DNA of 45,010 bases from Acidiferrobacterales bacterium (GTDB lineage: Bacteria; Pseudomonadota; Gammaproteobacteria; Acidiferrobacterales; SZUA-150). Positions 8,750-21,947 of this stretch are shown here, piece after piece (within the stretch, counting starts at the first letter, position 1; each line of letters begins with the position of its first letter). The DNA is taken from positions 1-45,010 of the forward strand of contig CAMYII010000010.1 of assembly GCA_947258385.1 (NCBI GenBank), written 5' to 3'. The translations under genes were made by a program, and so were the position numbers. The notes under the pieces are model-generated. The model was given only the letters and a program-made list of their open reading frames with translations, was not told the origin of the DNA and ran no database searches.

Positions 8750-9193
8750 ATGCTCAGGTATGTGATGACCATAGCGCTTCTTGCAGCTGTTATTGGTTGC
8801 AGGAGTACGGGTGAAGAGGCAGCCATTCGCCAGGCCATTGATGAAATCGCCGAATCCATATCAAGGAAAGACTCAAGGGGTATCGTATCTTATTTGTCGC
8901 CGGAGTTTCTGGATAAAAACGGCAGAGACAGAAGGGCGATAAGACAGTTTATGATCGTTCAGTTCCTACGCAACAAGGATATCGCCGTATTCATTACGAG
9001 GGTTGAAATCCGTGTCTCCGGACAGACGGCCATCGCGCAGCTTCAGGTGGGATTAACAGGAATGTCCGGATTGATTCCGGAGAGGGGGGAGTACTACCTT
9101 GCCAACTTAGGTTGGCGTAAGGAAAAAAACAAATGGTTACTGCATCGCCTGGATTGGGAACCCGTACTGTTCAAGCGTGATCAGGCCGGATAA
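8750..9193 (+). CDS. putative lipoprotein with a SnoaL/NTF2-like domain
   Basis: The 147-residue product begins with a short signal peptide ending in the lipobox AVIGC (Cys17), so it is probably a lipoprotein. The mature part looks like a small alpha+beta barrel of the NTF2/SnoaL type: an N-terminal helix (EEAAIRQAIDEIAESISRKD), a YLSPEF segment, then alternating strands ending in KNKWLLHRLDW. No catalytic residues can be named. It is about 80 bases after the YqaA-type gene on the same strand. An alternative start is the ATG at 8765, which still leaves the lipobox. The fold assignment is an inference from pattern. Confidence 0.6.
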   Translation: MLRYVMTIALLAAVIGCRSTGEEAAIRQAIDEIAESISRKDSRGIVSYLSPEFLDKNGRDRRAIRQFMIVQFLRNKDIAVFITRVEIRVSGQTAIAQLQVGLTGMSGLIPERGEYYLANLGWRKEKNKWLLHRLDWEPVLFKRDQAG

Positions 9194-9306
9194 GTTTCCA
9201 TCAGGATGTTGATAAAGTCCGGTCGCTCCTGCCCCCCAAGGGGACTTCCGTTGGGCGCGCATCGTGCGCCCGCGACACTAGCCCATCCTGGGGCGTCGGT
9301 CGCTTC

Positions 9307-9519
9307 GGCCATCCCTGGCCTCCGCGGCACTAGGACTTCCTTGTCCGTCGGCCGCTCTGGGCCATCCCTGGCCTCCGCGGCACTAGGACTTCCTTGTCCG
9401 TCGGCCGCTCTCGGCCATCCCCTGGCCTCCGCGGCACTAGGACTTCCTTGTCCGTCGGCCGCTCTCGGCCATCCCTGGCCTCCGCGGCACTAGGGCGTCC
9501 TGCCCGTCGCACACCGCGG
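9307..9519. repeat. tandem repeat, about 53-bp unit, three full copies plus a partial
   Basis: Copies start at 9307, 9360 and 9413, with a fourth partial copy at 9467 that diverges after about 26 bases. The first two copies differ only at their last base, and the third has one extra C. Each unit contains short inverted repeats: GGCCA-tccc-TGGCC, and GCGGC...GCCGC enclosing GGAC-ttcctt-GTCC. A related, degenerate unit precedes the array at about 9256-9306. The near-identity of the copies suggests recent amplification. Confidence 0.9.
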
Positions 9520-9526
9520 CTTGCTC

Positions 9527-9558
9527 CGAAAATCAAACACTTGCGTGTTTGATTTTCG
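9527..9558. repeat. perfect 14-bp hairpin
   Basis: CGAAAATCAAACAC at 9527-9540 and GTGTTTGATTTTCG at 9545-9558 form a perfect stem with a TTGC loop. It has no T-tail beyond the stem on either strand. Confidence 0.85.
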
Positions 9559-9634
9559 ATGCGGCGCATTCTTGCGACCCACATGGACGTGGGAAGTGTC
9601 GCGGGAGGCAAGGACGCCGACAGCGACCGGCGCT

Positions 9635-9662
9635 TAGCAGGGTGTTTTTCAACACCCTGCTA
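9635..9662. repeat. perfect 12-bp hairpin
   Basis: TAGCAGGGTGTT at 9635-9646 pairs with AACACCCTGCTA at 9651-9662 around a TTTC loop. It lies 119 bases beyond the hslO stop and could serve as a bidirectional pause or decay barrier, although the T-run of a classic terminator is missing. Confidence 0.8.
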
Positions 9663-9780
9663 TGCTCAGGCAGGCCGCTTCAAGGCCGATCGGGTAGCGC
9701 GGATATTTTTTGGAGCCTGATAACGGAAACGCCGCTATCGCTGTGATACGAGAGCGCAAGGTGCCGACAATCAAAAAGCG

Positions 9781-10656
9781 TCAATGGATCGTCGGGCTTA
9801 TGTTTTTGAAGATTTCCGATGAGAACAGCTGTTCCACATCCACTTTATCAAATACATAATTCTGGTTGCAGAATTCGCAATTCACGTCGACCACGCCTTC
9901 GTCTTGCAGAATGCTGTCAACTTCCTCTTGGCCCAGCATCTTCAATACGTCAACGACACGATCGCGAGAGCATGAGCAGCTGAATCGTATCGGCACCGGA
10001 TCGAATACCCGTATGTCCTCTTCATGAAACAGGCGGTGCATGATGTCCCGCGCGCCCAGTCTGAGCAGCTCCTTGTCTGTCACCGTTGTACCCAGATGGA
10101 CAACGCGCCGCCAGATATCTTCATCATCAGTTTCACGGTCAGGTAGTTTTTGCAATAGCATGCCGGCCGCCCTGGAATCATTGGAGGTGAGCCATAGCTT
10201 GGTATCAAGTTGCTCCGAGCGGGCCAAATAATTCTGCAATACCTCCGCGACATTCCTTCCCCGCAATTCGACTATTCCTTGATATCGCTCTTTGCCCTTT
10301 TCGGGATCAAGCGTAATAATCAAACGCCCGTTGTCAAACAGGCTGTCAAGCGAGGAGTCCATGGGCACCGAGGACCACTGCGCCGTTGCCCGCATTGTCC
10401 GCTGACTTGTGCATTCAATCACAAGCAGGTTGACAGGCCCTTGCGCCTGAACCTGCATGATCAACGATCCGGAAAACTTCAGCGTTGCCGAAAGCAGCGC
10501 GCCCGCAGCCATGAACTGCCCGAGCAGATCGCGCACAACGGGTGGGTAATCATGCCTTTCCAGAACCGCACACCAGGTCGCATCAAGGTGGACGATTTCA
10601 CCCCTTACAGCACCCCCCTCAAACAGGAATCGTTGAAGTGTATCTGATGGCCACAT
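9781..10656 (-). CDS. hslO: redox-regulated chaperone Hsp33
   Basis: Hsp33 is a cytoplasmic holdase activated by oxidation that protects unfolded proteins during oxidative heat stress. The 291-residue protein has the expected length and domain order. The redox switch is intact: CSCS gives Cys227 and Cys229, and CEFC gives Cys260 and Cys263, the four zinc-binding cysteines. The N-terminal substrate-binding domain is recognisable (AAGALLSATLKFSGSLIMQV, RYQGIVEL). It is divergent from the thioredoxin-like remnant at 10781, with only about 125 bases between the starts. Confidence 0.95.
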   Translation of the reverse strand: MWPSDTLQRFLFEGGAVRGEIVHLDATWCAVLERHDYPPVVRDLLGQFMAAGALLSATLKFSGSLIMQVQAQGPVNLLVIECTSQRTMRATAQWSSVPMDSSLDSLFDNGRLIITLDPEKGKERYQGIVELRGRNVAEVLQNYLARSEQLDTKLWLTSNDSRAAGMLLQKLPDRETDDEDIWRRVVHLGTTVTDKELLRLGARDIMHRLFHEEDIRVFDPVPIRFSCSCSRDRVVDVLKMLGQEEVDSILQDEGVVDVNCEFCNQNYVFDKVDVEQLFSSEIFKNISPTIH

Positions 10657-10780
10657 AAATTAAAGTTTAACATAGAATTGATGTCATTGAGCTAAAATAG
10701 CGGGTGTTTACCACGCGCGCCGGCACATCCGCCACTCCGTGATCGTTGATGTCCGGTGTGTTGAGCGCAGGTGGTCGGGT

Positions 10781-11117
10781 ATGGGGCAACAGAATAGCTA
10801 TATTTACGATGTAACGGCACAGGACTTCGATGCCAAGGTATTGGCAGCACAGAACGAACGCCCCGTGATGGTCGACTTCTGGGCCGAGTGGTGCCGCTCG
10901 TGCCGTGCGTTGACTCCTGTGTTGGAAGCCGTCACGCAGGATCGTGCTGGCCAAGTTGGAAGTCGATGACAAACTGCGTCTGGCCGGCCGCTATAAAGAG
11001 CGCGGCTTTCCCACCGTGATCCTGTTCCAGGATCGAGCAGAAATAGCGCGCTTCAGCAGTTTCAGGCCCACGTCGGCTGTGCACGCCTTTCTTGAAAAGC
11101 ATTTGGCGCAGGACTGA
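10781..11117 (+). pseudogene. thioredoxin-fold protein, frameshifted
   Basis: The first frame gives MGQQNSYIYDVTAQDFDAKV and the thioredoxin core VMVDFWAEWCRSCRALTPVL with active site CRSC, then stops at 10967-10969. A second frame carries the rest: LAKLEVDDKLRLAGRYKERG, FPTVILFQD and AFLEKHLAQD, ending at TGA 11115-11117. Together they make one normal-length thioredoxin-like domain including the cis-Pro (FPT). The shift lies near 10935-10950 and equals one extra base or two missing bases. The ATG at 10781 has AGGTGG upstream; an earlier in-frame start at 10739 is less likely. It may be a real pseudogene or a sequencing error. The RSC active site differs from the WCGPC of classic thioredoxin, suggesting a specialised paralogue. 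Confidence 0.82.
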
Positions 11118-11247
11118 GCCGCGATACGCCTGCCGAATCGAGGCATATGCCCAATGTAGAGCATTGCCATGAAAACGCCACTGCCCGGGCGCCCGACGCC
11201 GCCGCGGGCAGCGCGCATCAACAAGTCATACGCAAGTACGCCGCACG

Positions 11248-11649
11248 CTATCGGGGCGCATCACCCATACGGGTAATGGGATCTGTCGCCAGCTTATCTA
11301 GCCCAACATGGCGGGGTAACGGTTTCTTTTCCGGCCTTTTGCTCAGAAGTTCACGCAAAAAGTGATAGCTGTCTTCGTCGATGTTCGTAAAGGCAAGACC
11401 GGCGCCGTGGTCATCCACGCGGGCGATTTTGGCGCTCAATCTACGATACGCGCTGTGCTTTGGGGCGCGGGCGGTGAATACCAGTTCAAGGGTGGTTGCA
11501 TGTGACAGGACAATACGTCCGGTCTCGATAAATACGCCATCCATGCTGATGTCTCGGATTTTGCATCGAAGCAGCCCCAGGCCGCTGTAATACAATGCCA
11601 CGTCGATCGGCAGCGCTTTGCGTCGACTCCATCTCCTGTCTTTCTCCAT
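11248..11649 (-). CDS. PilZ domain protein (probable c-di-GMP receptor)
   Basis: PilZ domains bind cyclic di-GMP. The 133-residue protein has the RxxxR box near the N-terminus (RRWSRRK, Arg5/Arg9 or Arg6/Arg10) and the second motif DISMDG in CKIRDISMDGVFIE, with conserved strands after it. There is no other domain, so it is a stand-alone PilZ protein whose partner is not evident. I chose the ATG at 11647-11649 because GGAGGG lies seven bases upstream and the PilZ domain begins at once. The frame is open to 11889, but that extension has no family similarity. Confidence 0.85.
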   Translation of the reverse strand: MEKDRRWSRRKALPIDVALYYSGLGLLRCKIRDISMDGVFIETGRIVLSHATTLELVFTARAPKHSAYRRLSAKIARVDDHGAGLAFTNIDEDSYHFLRELLSKRPEKKPLPRHVGLDKLATDPITRMGDAPR

Positions 11650-12150
11650 TGCCTTACCCTCCATAGTATTTGTCGTTTGCGTCGGCGCCATCCGGCCTTC
11701 GGCTGATACGCATTGCAGTGGACTCGGTGGCGCTTGTGACGTGGCTGCCAAGCATACGCCTCGTTCGCCAGAACTGGGCCCAGAGATGATCCGTTGGTCT
11801 TTGGCAGCGGAAAGTTGACAAGTATACTCAGTTAATTTTTTCCTGGGAAGAGCAAAAAGCAATTTATCGCGGCCGGCAAAACCCCACACCGGCGTGTCAA
11901 TTAAAGGCGTACTCGTGCAGCCGGCCGAAGTGTAAAAGTCATTAGTAATATTACTGAATACTTATTATTACTGTTGTTTGCGATCTGCCCGCGTCACTGC
12001 GGGTTCAGGAAGTGCTGCCGATGGCTGGCAGAGCTTGGTTAAAGGCTGGTTGTTGACTGCAATGGAAGGATGCCGGGCCGGCGTTGTGTCCATTTACGTT
12101 GGCCGGACTTATCGCTGAGGACCCCGTCCGCACACACATGTTTGGCCCAG
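11650..12150. other. intergenic spacer with an AT-rich patch
   Basis: No gene is supported. An AT-rich island at about 11938-11980 contains the perfect 12-bp palindrome AGTAATATTACT at 11944-11955, followed by a related half (TTATTATTACT). This could be a protein-binding site. Confidence 0.4.
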
Positions 12151-12630
12151 CTATCTGAACACAAAGCGCCTCGCGCTTGCGAGGTGGCGACGCCAATAGC
12201 GGTTTTTCAGGCTGTCGACCCGCACCGTCTTGCCCGAGGAAGGGGCATGCACGAATCTGTCGTCGCCCACATAGATGGCCACGTGCCCGGAGCGTTTCCC
12301 GGCTTGATTGAAGAACAACAGGTCCCCTTTCTTCAGTCTGACGTGCGACACAGCCTTGGAGGATTTGCGTTGCAGCTTCGTGTTACGCGGCACGGTGATG
12401 CCGGCCCGCTTATAGCTGTACTGCACAAGTCCGCTGCAATCAAATCCCTGCTGGGGGTGACTGCCCCCATAGCGATAGTTTGTTCCGACCATGTTCAACG
12501 CATGGTGCGCCGCCACCGTTCCCACGGGATCTTGGGCGCGCCGTTTGGTCGATGTTTGTCCGGAGGCGCATGCCGTGGATAGCACAGACAGCGCCAGGAT
12601 TGTTACGAGGAGTCGGGATTGGGTGACCAT
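12151..12630 (-). CDS. NlpC/P60 family lipoprotein (peptidoglycan endopeptidase)
   Basis: NlpC/P60 enzymes cut the peptide stem of peptidoglycan, usually between D-Glu and diaminopimelate. The 159-residue protein has a signal peptide with lipobox LSTAC (Cys21), so it is probably lipid-anchored. The catalytic residues are present: Cys65 in FDCSGL, His116 in SGHVAIYVG, and His128 in FVHAPSSG. Length resembles Spr/MepS-type single-domain enzymes. The ATG at 12628-12630 has GGAGAAGG just upstream. It starts 23 bases after the stop of the DUF7931-like gene and is likely in the same operon. Confidence 0.92.
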   Translation of the reverse strand: MVTQSRLLVTILALSVLSTACASGQTSTKRRAQDPVGTVAAHHALNMVGTNYRYGGSHPQQGFDCSGLVQYSYKRAGITVPRNTKLQRKSSKAVSHVRLKKGDLLFFNQAGKRSGHVAIYVGDDRFVHAPSSGKTVRVDSLKNRYWRRHLASARRFVFR

Positions 12631-12653
12631 AGGCCTTCTCCATAGCGTTGTTA

Positions 12654-13166
12654 TCAGATGCCCAGCGGGTGGACGCCCGTGATGGCTTCACTGGCATCCC
12701 ATATCTGTTCGAATTTTCGACTGAGTTGCGAGCTCTTGTACCGATCGGTGAAATCCAACAGGCAGTCGGCTTTGGTCAGATCGGGCTGGTGCAGGTAGCC
12801 GCTGCTATCGGTAATTATGAACATTTCCGTCAGCCCGATGTGGCGTTCACCGACCCTGCGCATCTTGATGAAATCGCTGAAACGGCGAATGAGCTCGATG
12901 ATTCTCTCATTATCGCGCAGTACCTGACGGTCGTTCTCCACCACGACGCGGACCAGATTCCGGCGGTGACTTGCGGCAAAGCGGGCCAGTGTCTGCGCGA
13001 CATGCGCGGTATTGAAGCAATAACCATCCATTACCGGAGCGAATACGGCGATATGCCGATGCGCGTGCCCGAGCAGCTTGACGATCGCTTCACGCAGATC
13101 ACCGCGGGTGTTCGTGTGAACACGGTCTGGCTGTTCTTCGCGTTGCGCATGTCGATCGGTGGTCAT
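12654..13166 (-). CDS. DUF7931-like hypothetical protein
   Basis: The 170-residue soluble protein contains DLREAIVKLLGHAHRHIAVF, then an alpha/beta core (LVRVVVENDRQVL, IKMRRVGERHIGLTEMFIIT) and an end FEQIWDASEAITGVHPLGI. The pattern resembles a domain I recall as DUF7931, often fused behind a GNAT acetyltransferase or alone and faintly like phospholipase-D-fold proteins. No catalytic HKD motif is present. The function is unknown. The ATG at 13164-13166 was chosen over the GTG at 13175 because GAGTG lies six bases upstream. It leads into the NlpC/P60 lipoprotein gene. Confidence 0.6.
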   Translation of the reverse strand: MTTDRHAQREEQPDRVHTNTRGDLREAIVKLLGHAHRHIAVFAPVMDGYCFNTAHVAQTLARFAASHRRNLVRVVVENDRQVLRDNERIIELIRRFSDFIKMRRVGERHIGLTEMFIITDSSGYLHQPDLTKADCLLDFTDRYKSSQLSRKFEQIWDASEAITGVHPLGI

Positions 13167-13223
13167 GGCTGTCACTCGCGTGCAAATCCGAAAGCCCCGG
13201 TTAAGATCGGTGATTTCGCCTCC

Positions 13224-13235
13224 TATTACGTAATA
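13224..13235. promoter_or_regulatory. 12-bp palindrome upstream of the DUF7931-like gene
   Basis: TATTACGTAATA is a perfect 12-bp palindrome in an AT-rich patch 58 bases upstream of the chosen start at 13166. Its position fits an operator or promoter region for the 13166-12151 operon. No regulator can be named. Confidence 0.35.
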
Positions 13236-13470
13236 ATAGTTATTAATCCAGGCCTATCGCAAGTCTGACCTGACTGGCGATGCATTCACCCGATCGGCAA
13301 AACGCCTACATATGGCAGCGATAAAGGATTGAAACCCCAAGTCGCAGTGAGTATGGGCCTAAGCGTGTCTCTACAGTGGGGATGACGTCTTCCGACCGGC
13401 GGCACGGCGCCATTTCCGGCTATGGCATTGCGCCGCCATGGATTGCGTGTCGCCGGACCGACCCGGGATC

Positions 13471-14808
<1,338 letters not shown>

Positions 14809-14815
14809 CTATCAG

Positions 14816-15967
14816 TTATTGGTCGCTGTTGACTGCCTGTGCCGCCGCGCGGTCCGCGCCGGGCAGATGGTTGACCGAGGCGGCGCCCAGCGCAGCGCGA
14901 ATAATACCACCGCCGAGGCAGGTGTCACCCTGGTAAAAGACCACCGACTGTCCGGGTGTGATGGCGCGCTGTGCCTGCTCGAAAATGACCTCGACACCAA
15001 GGCGATCCCGGCGAGTGATGGCGCACGCTTGCTGCGGCTGACGGTAGCGGGTCTTGGCCTCGCACGGTAGTGGCGGATCGGGCGCTTTGCCGGCGACCCA
15101 GTGCAGGTCGGCGGCCGCGAGTCCGCGGCTGAACAGGGCGGGGTGCTGCTCGCCCTGTACGACGTACAGGACATTGTGCTCGAGGTCCTTGTCCACCACA
15201 TACCACGGTTCACCGGCGCCGCCGATGCCCAGTCCCTGGCGCTGCCCGATGGTGTAATACATCAGCCCGTCGTGTTCGCCTTTGACCTCGCCCTCAAGCG
15301 TCCGGATCGCCCCCCGCCGCGCCGGCAGGTAGCGGCTCAAGAAGGTCTTGAAATGGCGCTCGCCGATAAAGCAGATGCCGGTGCTGTCCTTTCTCGCGTG
15401 ATTCGGCAGCCCGGCCTCGCGCGCGAGCGCCCGGACCTCGGGTTTGGTCAGCCCGCCCAGCGGGAACAGGCTGTGCGCGAGCTCGTGTTGTCCCAGGGTG
15501 TAGAGAAAATAGGTCTGGTCCTTGTTCGAGTCCCGTGCCCGGCGCAGACGATGGCCCTCTGGCCCGTGGCCGATGCGTGCGTAGTGGCCGGTCGCGATCT
15601 TATCGGCGCCGAGCCGCAGGGCATGTTCCATGAACGCCTTGAACTTGATTTCCTTGTTGCACAACACGTCCGGATTGGGGGTGCGGCCCGCCTCGTATTC
15701 CGCCAGAAAGTAACTGAACACCCGCTCCCAGTATTCCGCCGAGAAGTTGACGGTGTGCAGGGGTATCTGCAGCCGGGCACAGACCCGGCGCGCCTCCTTG
15801 AGGTCCTCCTCCGCCGCGCAGTAACCCTCGCGATCGTCCTCTTCCCAGTTTTTCATGAACAGGCCGGTCACATCGTAGCCCTGTCCCCGCAACAGCAGGG
15901 CCGCGACGGCGGAATCCACACCGCCGGACAGCCCGACGACAACGCGTTGTGTGTGTTGCGTATTCAT
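14816..15967 (-). CDS. mnmA: tRNA-specific 2-thiouridylase MnmA
   Basis: MnmA places the sulfur of 2-thiouridine at wobble position 34 in tRNAs for Lys, Glu and Gln. The 383-residue protein has the PP-loop SGGVDS (14-19) and both catalytic cysteines: Cys103 in [10 protein letters not shown] and Cys199 in STGICFIG. The tRNA-recognition segment GHYARIG and the C-terminal beta-barrel region ([14 protein letters not shown]) are present. Its short C-terminal tail after HLPGADRA is variable. It starts 18 bases after the nudJ stop. In E. coli hflD separates mnmA from purB; here it is absent. Confidence 0.96.
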   Translation of the reverse strand: MNTQHTQRVVVGLSGGVDSAVAALLLRGQGYDVTGLFMKNWEEDDREGYCAAEEDLKEARRVCARLQIPLHTVNFSAEYWERVFSYFLAEYEAGRTPNPDVLCNKEIKFKAFMEHALRLGADKIATGHYARIGHGPEGHRLRRARDSNKDQTYFLYTLGQHELAHSLFPLGGLTKPEVRALAREAGLPNHARKDSTGICFIGERHFKTFLSRYLPARRGAIRTLEGEVKGEHDGLMYYTIGQRQGLGIGGAGEPWYVVDKDLEHNVLYVVQGEQHPALFSRGLAAADLHWVAGKAPDPPLPCEAKTRYRQPQQACAITRRDRLGVEVIFEQAQRAITPGQSVVFYQGDTCLGGGIIRAALGAASVNHLPGADRAAAQAVNSDQ

Positions 15968-15985
15968 GTCTGACAGGCGTTCAGG

Positions 15986-16441
15986 TTAACGCGATGGTGC
16001 GATGTCTTTCAAACAATCAAGTGACACCGGGCGATCCGCCAGGAAATCTTCGATGCAGCGCTGGACCATTGGGCTGCGGTGGCGTTCGTGCGCACGCCGG
16101 ATTTCCTCTGGCGCCAGCCACAGGGTGCGCACGATGTCCGCATCGAGCGGCCGCTCCGCGGCCTGGCCCTGCAGTGTGCCGGTAAAGGCAAAACGCAGGA
16201 AGGTCTGGTCCTTGTGTGGATGCCGCCAGCGATACACCCCCAGCAGGGCCTGCGGTGTGAAATGCCAGGCCGTCTCCTCGAGCGTCTCCCGGACCACCGC
16301 CTCTACCAGGCTCTCGCCCCGCTCCAGGTGTCCGGCCGGCTGGTTCAGCACGCGTTTCCCCTCGGCCTGTTCTTCGACCAGCAGAAACTTGCCGTCTCGT
16401 TCGATAACGGCCGCGACAGTGACATTGGGCCTCCACGGCAT
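15986..16441 (-). CDS. nudJ: NUDIX hydrolase, NudJ-like phosphatase
   Basis: NudJ-type enzymes hydrolyse nucleoside di- and triphosphates and HMP-pyrophosphate. The 151-residue protein has a full Nudix box (GHLERGESLVEAVV at 37-50 continuing RETLEETAW to 59) with the catalytic REXXEE glutamates. The N-terminus MPWRPNVTVAAVIERDGKFL and the position directly upstream of mnmA match the E. coli nudJ-mnmA arrangement. It is the first gene of this operon. Confidence 0.88.
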   Translation of the reverse strand: MPWRPNVTVAAVIERDGKFLLVEEQAEGKRVLNQPAGHLERGESLVEAVVRETLEETAWHFTPQALLGVYRWRHPHKDQTFLRFAFTGTLQGQAAERPLDADIVRTLWLAPEEIRRAHERHRSPMVQRCIEDFLADRPVSLDCLKDIAPSR

Positions 16442-17106
16442 AGTCGCACCTTAACAGAGTTGTGCCGGGGCTTCACGCAGTCATATCGGGTACCGCTTGT
16501 TTGGCATTGGTGCGGGCATGGTCAAGCGTGGCATGTCGGCATTTAGCGGTGTGGCTACGGCGGGCGGTCGTTTGCCGATACACCGCGGTAAGCTAAGCAA
16601 AAACCAAGGCAGGACAACGCGGCGGACGCGAATGCCGGTGGGCGTATCCGACTCATCACCTGGCTGTCTGTCTCCTTCGCGCGGCTGCTGCGCCCGTTTT
16701 TGGGCGGGTTTTCCTGGACCCCGCCGGGCTGGCGCTGCCCGGGGAGGCGCTTATATCTGATACTTAACGCGCCCGCCACCTGTACTGGTTCGTCAATGCG
16801 CGTTGTCCGGGCCGCGCACGCGCCCCTGGGCGGCGGTGCCGGGTCAACACCGGATCCGTGTGCTCGACAATCAAGGCCGCGCGGACGCGCGCGCGGCCAC
16901 TGGTACCCTGGCCGATCGGATTCATGATCGGGCGCGGGTGATTGCCAGCCGCCGGCGTCCGCCGCCGCCATCTTACTCCCCAGCGGGCCCATCACCCGCG
17001 TGCGTGGCCTCGTGCGGTACACGCGTTTGAATGAAATTCACGGCCGCGGCAGGCAGGTGCTAGAATCCGCCTCTTGTTTGCCAATGACAGAACGGAGTTT
17101 TAGCCA
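16442..17106. other. decayed intergenic region upstream of icd
   Basis: No intact gene is present. The segment is very GC-rich, and the plus strand holds broken protein-like fragments, the clearest at 16774-16935 (see the pbpC remnant). The icd promoter should lie near the right end, but no clear box was seen. Confidence 0.5.
16774..16935 (+). pseudogene. probable remnant of the PbpC (penicillin-binding protein 1C) C-terminus
   Basis: One frame reads RHLYWFVNARCPGRA (from 16774). A different frame from 16836 reads VPGQHRIRVLDNQGRADAR. In PbpC proteins a C-terminal domain has the order LYWFV(D/N)G... then PG(E/R)HRIRVLD..GR, so the two fragments look like the last part of one frameshifted pbpC. 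Nothing convincing of the transglycosylase or transpeptidase domains remains nearby. The identification is from memory of the domain and is moderately certain. Confidence 0.4.
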
Positions 17107-18366
<1,260 letters not shown>

Positions 18367-18486
18367 TCAAAGGCGACCGTTCCGCCAGCCGCGGTCAGCG
18401 ATAGGACAAGGGCAACATTCCCCGTATACCGGATCACCCGCATACGGTCACGGACACTTAGCCAGGGTGCGCTGAGGGGGTCTTTC

Positions 18487-18693
18487 TCAGGCGACTGACT
18501 GGATGTTTTGCGCCTGGGGGCCTTTCGGGCCCTCCTTGACTTCGAACTTGACTTCTTGCCCCTGTTTCAGGGTCTTGTATCCCTCCATCTCGATGGCGGT
18601 GAAATGAGCAAACACATCAGCGCCGCCTTCTGCAGGTGAGATAAAGCCATAGCCCTTACTGTTGCTAAACCACTTTACCGTTCCTGTTGCCAT
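18487..18693 (-). CDS. cold shock protein, CspA family
   Basis: This 68-residue single cold-shock domain binds single-stranded RNA and DNA and acts as an RNA chaperone. RNP1 reads KGYGFI (usual form KGFGFI) and RNP2 reads VFAHF. The start is taken as the second ATG (18691-18693, MATGTVKWF), which has a GGGGG six bases upstream; the ATG at 18699 abuts that run and is unlikely. It lies divergent from clpS, as cspD does in E. coli. The sequence does not distinguish cspD from cspA, so no symbol is given. Confidence 0.93.
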   Translation of the reverse strand: MATGTVKWFSNSKGYGFISPAEGGADVFAHFTAIEMEGYKTLKQGQEVKFEVKEGPKGPQAQNIQSVA

Positions 18694-19010
18694 GATCATC
18701 CCCCTGGTGCTACTGTGGACTTGCTATACTGCCTGTTGCCACGCGCCCCGACAGTGAGCGGACTTACAACATACCATTTCGCGGTGCTGGGGAACGCGAT
18801 GGGTCCATTATGATCCGTTTTTTTGTGTCCAAGTCAAGCGCTTAGGAAATGCATCGCTGATGCGGTGAAAGGCCCAGATCCGAAATATGATAAAATTTGT
18901 GCCAGAATTTCCAGGGTTGAAATTTTCGCGCCAAGTCGCACAATGATATTACCCCTGTCCTGCCGGAAAACGAGCTCTTCGCATAGATAGATAGTTGAAC
19001 TGTAAAGAAA
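18694..19010. promoter_or_regulatory. divergent regulatory region between the cold-shock gene and clpS
   Basis: On the minus strand a TTGACT box (18832-18837) and CATAAT (18807-18812) are spaced 19 bases apart, a suboptimal sigma-70 promoter that would give a leader of about 100 bases, as is common for cold-shock genes. On the plus strand several AT-rich -10-like sequences occur (for example around 18886-18896), but no full promoter is convincing. Confidence 0.35.
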
Positions 19011-19328
19011 ATGGACGAGAAAACGCCGCGTGATATCGATGACTTGGCGGTTCGGGAAGCCAAGCCGCAGCTGCAAAAGCCGCAGCTCTACAAAGTAATT
19101 TTGTTAAATGACGACTATACTCCTATGGAGTTCGTCGTGATTGTGTTGGAGCGGTTTTTTTACAAAAACCGCGAACAAGCCACACAGATCATGTTGCATG
19201 TGCACATGAAGGGGCTCGGCGTGTGCGGGGTCTATACCCATGAGGTGGCGGAGACCAAGGTGCGGCAGGTTTTGAGCTTTGCGGAAGAAAACCAGCATCC
19301 CCTGCAATGCACGATGGAGCCGGAATAA
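19011..19328 (+). CDS. clpS: ClpS adaptor (N-degron recognition)
   Basis: ClpS binds proteins with destabilising N-terminal residues (Leu, Phe, Tyr, Trp) and hands them to ClpAP. The 105-residue protein has the flexible N-terminal tail and the binding-site residues: Asn33-Asp34-Asp35 in [12 protein letters not shown] and His65 in [22 protein letters not shown] follows as expected. It starts 65 bases upstream of clpA on the same strand. Confidence 0.97.
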   Translation: MDEKTPRDIDDLAVREAKPQLQKPQLYKVILLNDDYTPMEFVVIVLERFFYKNREQATQIMLHVHMKGLGVCGVYTHEVAETKVRQVLSFAEENQHPLQCTMEPE

Positions 19329-19392
19329 ACGGTTGTAGGCATGTCTTGAAGGTTCAGTAGGTAGTTTTAAGGGCCTGGCCCGGAGGTGAGCG

Positions 19393-21651
<2,259 letters not shown>

Positions 21652-21728
21652 CTTGATGGCTTGCTAAGACGTCCCGGGTGCAATGCTGGTGGGCGCCGCA
21701 CGGTTTCGGGCCCCCGGGGGTCGGCGAC

Positions 21729-21947
21729 TCATCGGGCGCGGTAGGTGATGCGGCCCTTTGTGAGGTCGTAAGGAGTCAATTGGACTGTGACCCGATCACC
21801 GGTCAGGATCCGGATATAGTGTTTGCGCATCTTGCCGGAAATATGGGCCGTCACAACATGGCCATTGTCCAGCTCCACGCGGAAGAGCGTGTTCGGGAGT
21901 GTCTCGATGACCGTTCCCTCCATTTCGATGCTTTCTTCTTTTGCCAC
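21729..21947 (-). CDS. infA: translation initiation factor IF-1
   Basis: IF-1 binds the ribosomal A site during initiation. The 72-residue protein is full length ([39 protein letters not shown]) with the S1/OB fold pattern intact. The clpA-infA convergent arrangement is conserved in many gammaproteobacteria; no tRNA gene is seen next to it. Confidence 0.97.
   Translation of the reverse strand: MAKEESIEMEGTVIETLPNTLFRVELDNGHVVTAHISGKMRKHYIRILTGDRVTVQLTPYDLTKGRITYRAR

Larger units (their letters stand above)
9194..9780. other. repeat-rich intergenic region
   Basis: No gene is supported here. It contains a 53-bp tandem repeat (9307-9519), a degenerate extension upstream from about 9256, and two strong hairpins (9527-9558 and 9635-9662). 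Open frames over the repeat are artefacts of its composition. Confidence 0.75.

Noticed and set aside
9206-9493. 95-aa open frame over the tandem repeat
   Set aside because: The protein is only the repeat translated (SAALGLPCPSAALGHP units); it has no ribosome site and no family.
9307-9519. Tandem repeat considered as a CRISPR array
   Set aside because: The whole 53-base unit repeats without unique spacers, and no cas gene is present.
9635-9662. Hairpin considered as an intrinsic terminator for hslO
   Set aside because: The stem is strong but no T-run follows on either strand, and it lies 119 bases past the stop codon.
16555-17022. 155-aa minus-strand open frame between nudJ and icd
   Set aside because: The composition is Arg/Pro/Ala-rich noise; the plus-strand pbpC-like fragments explain the region better.
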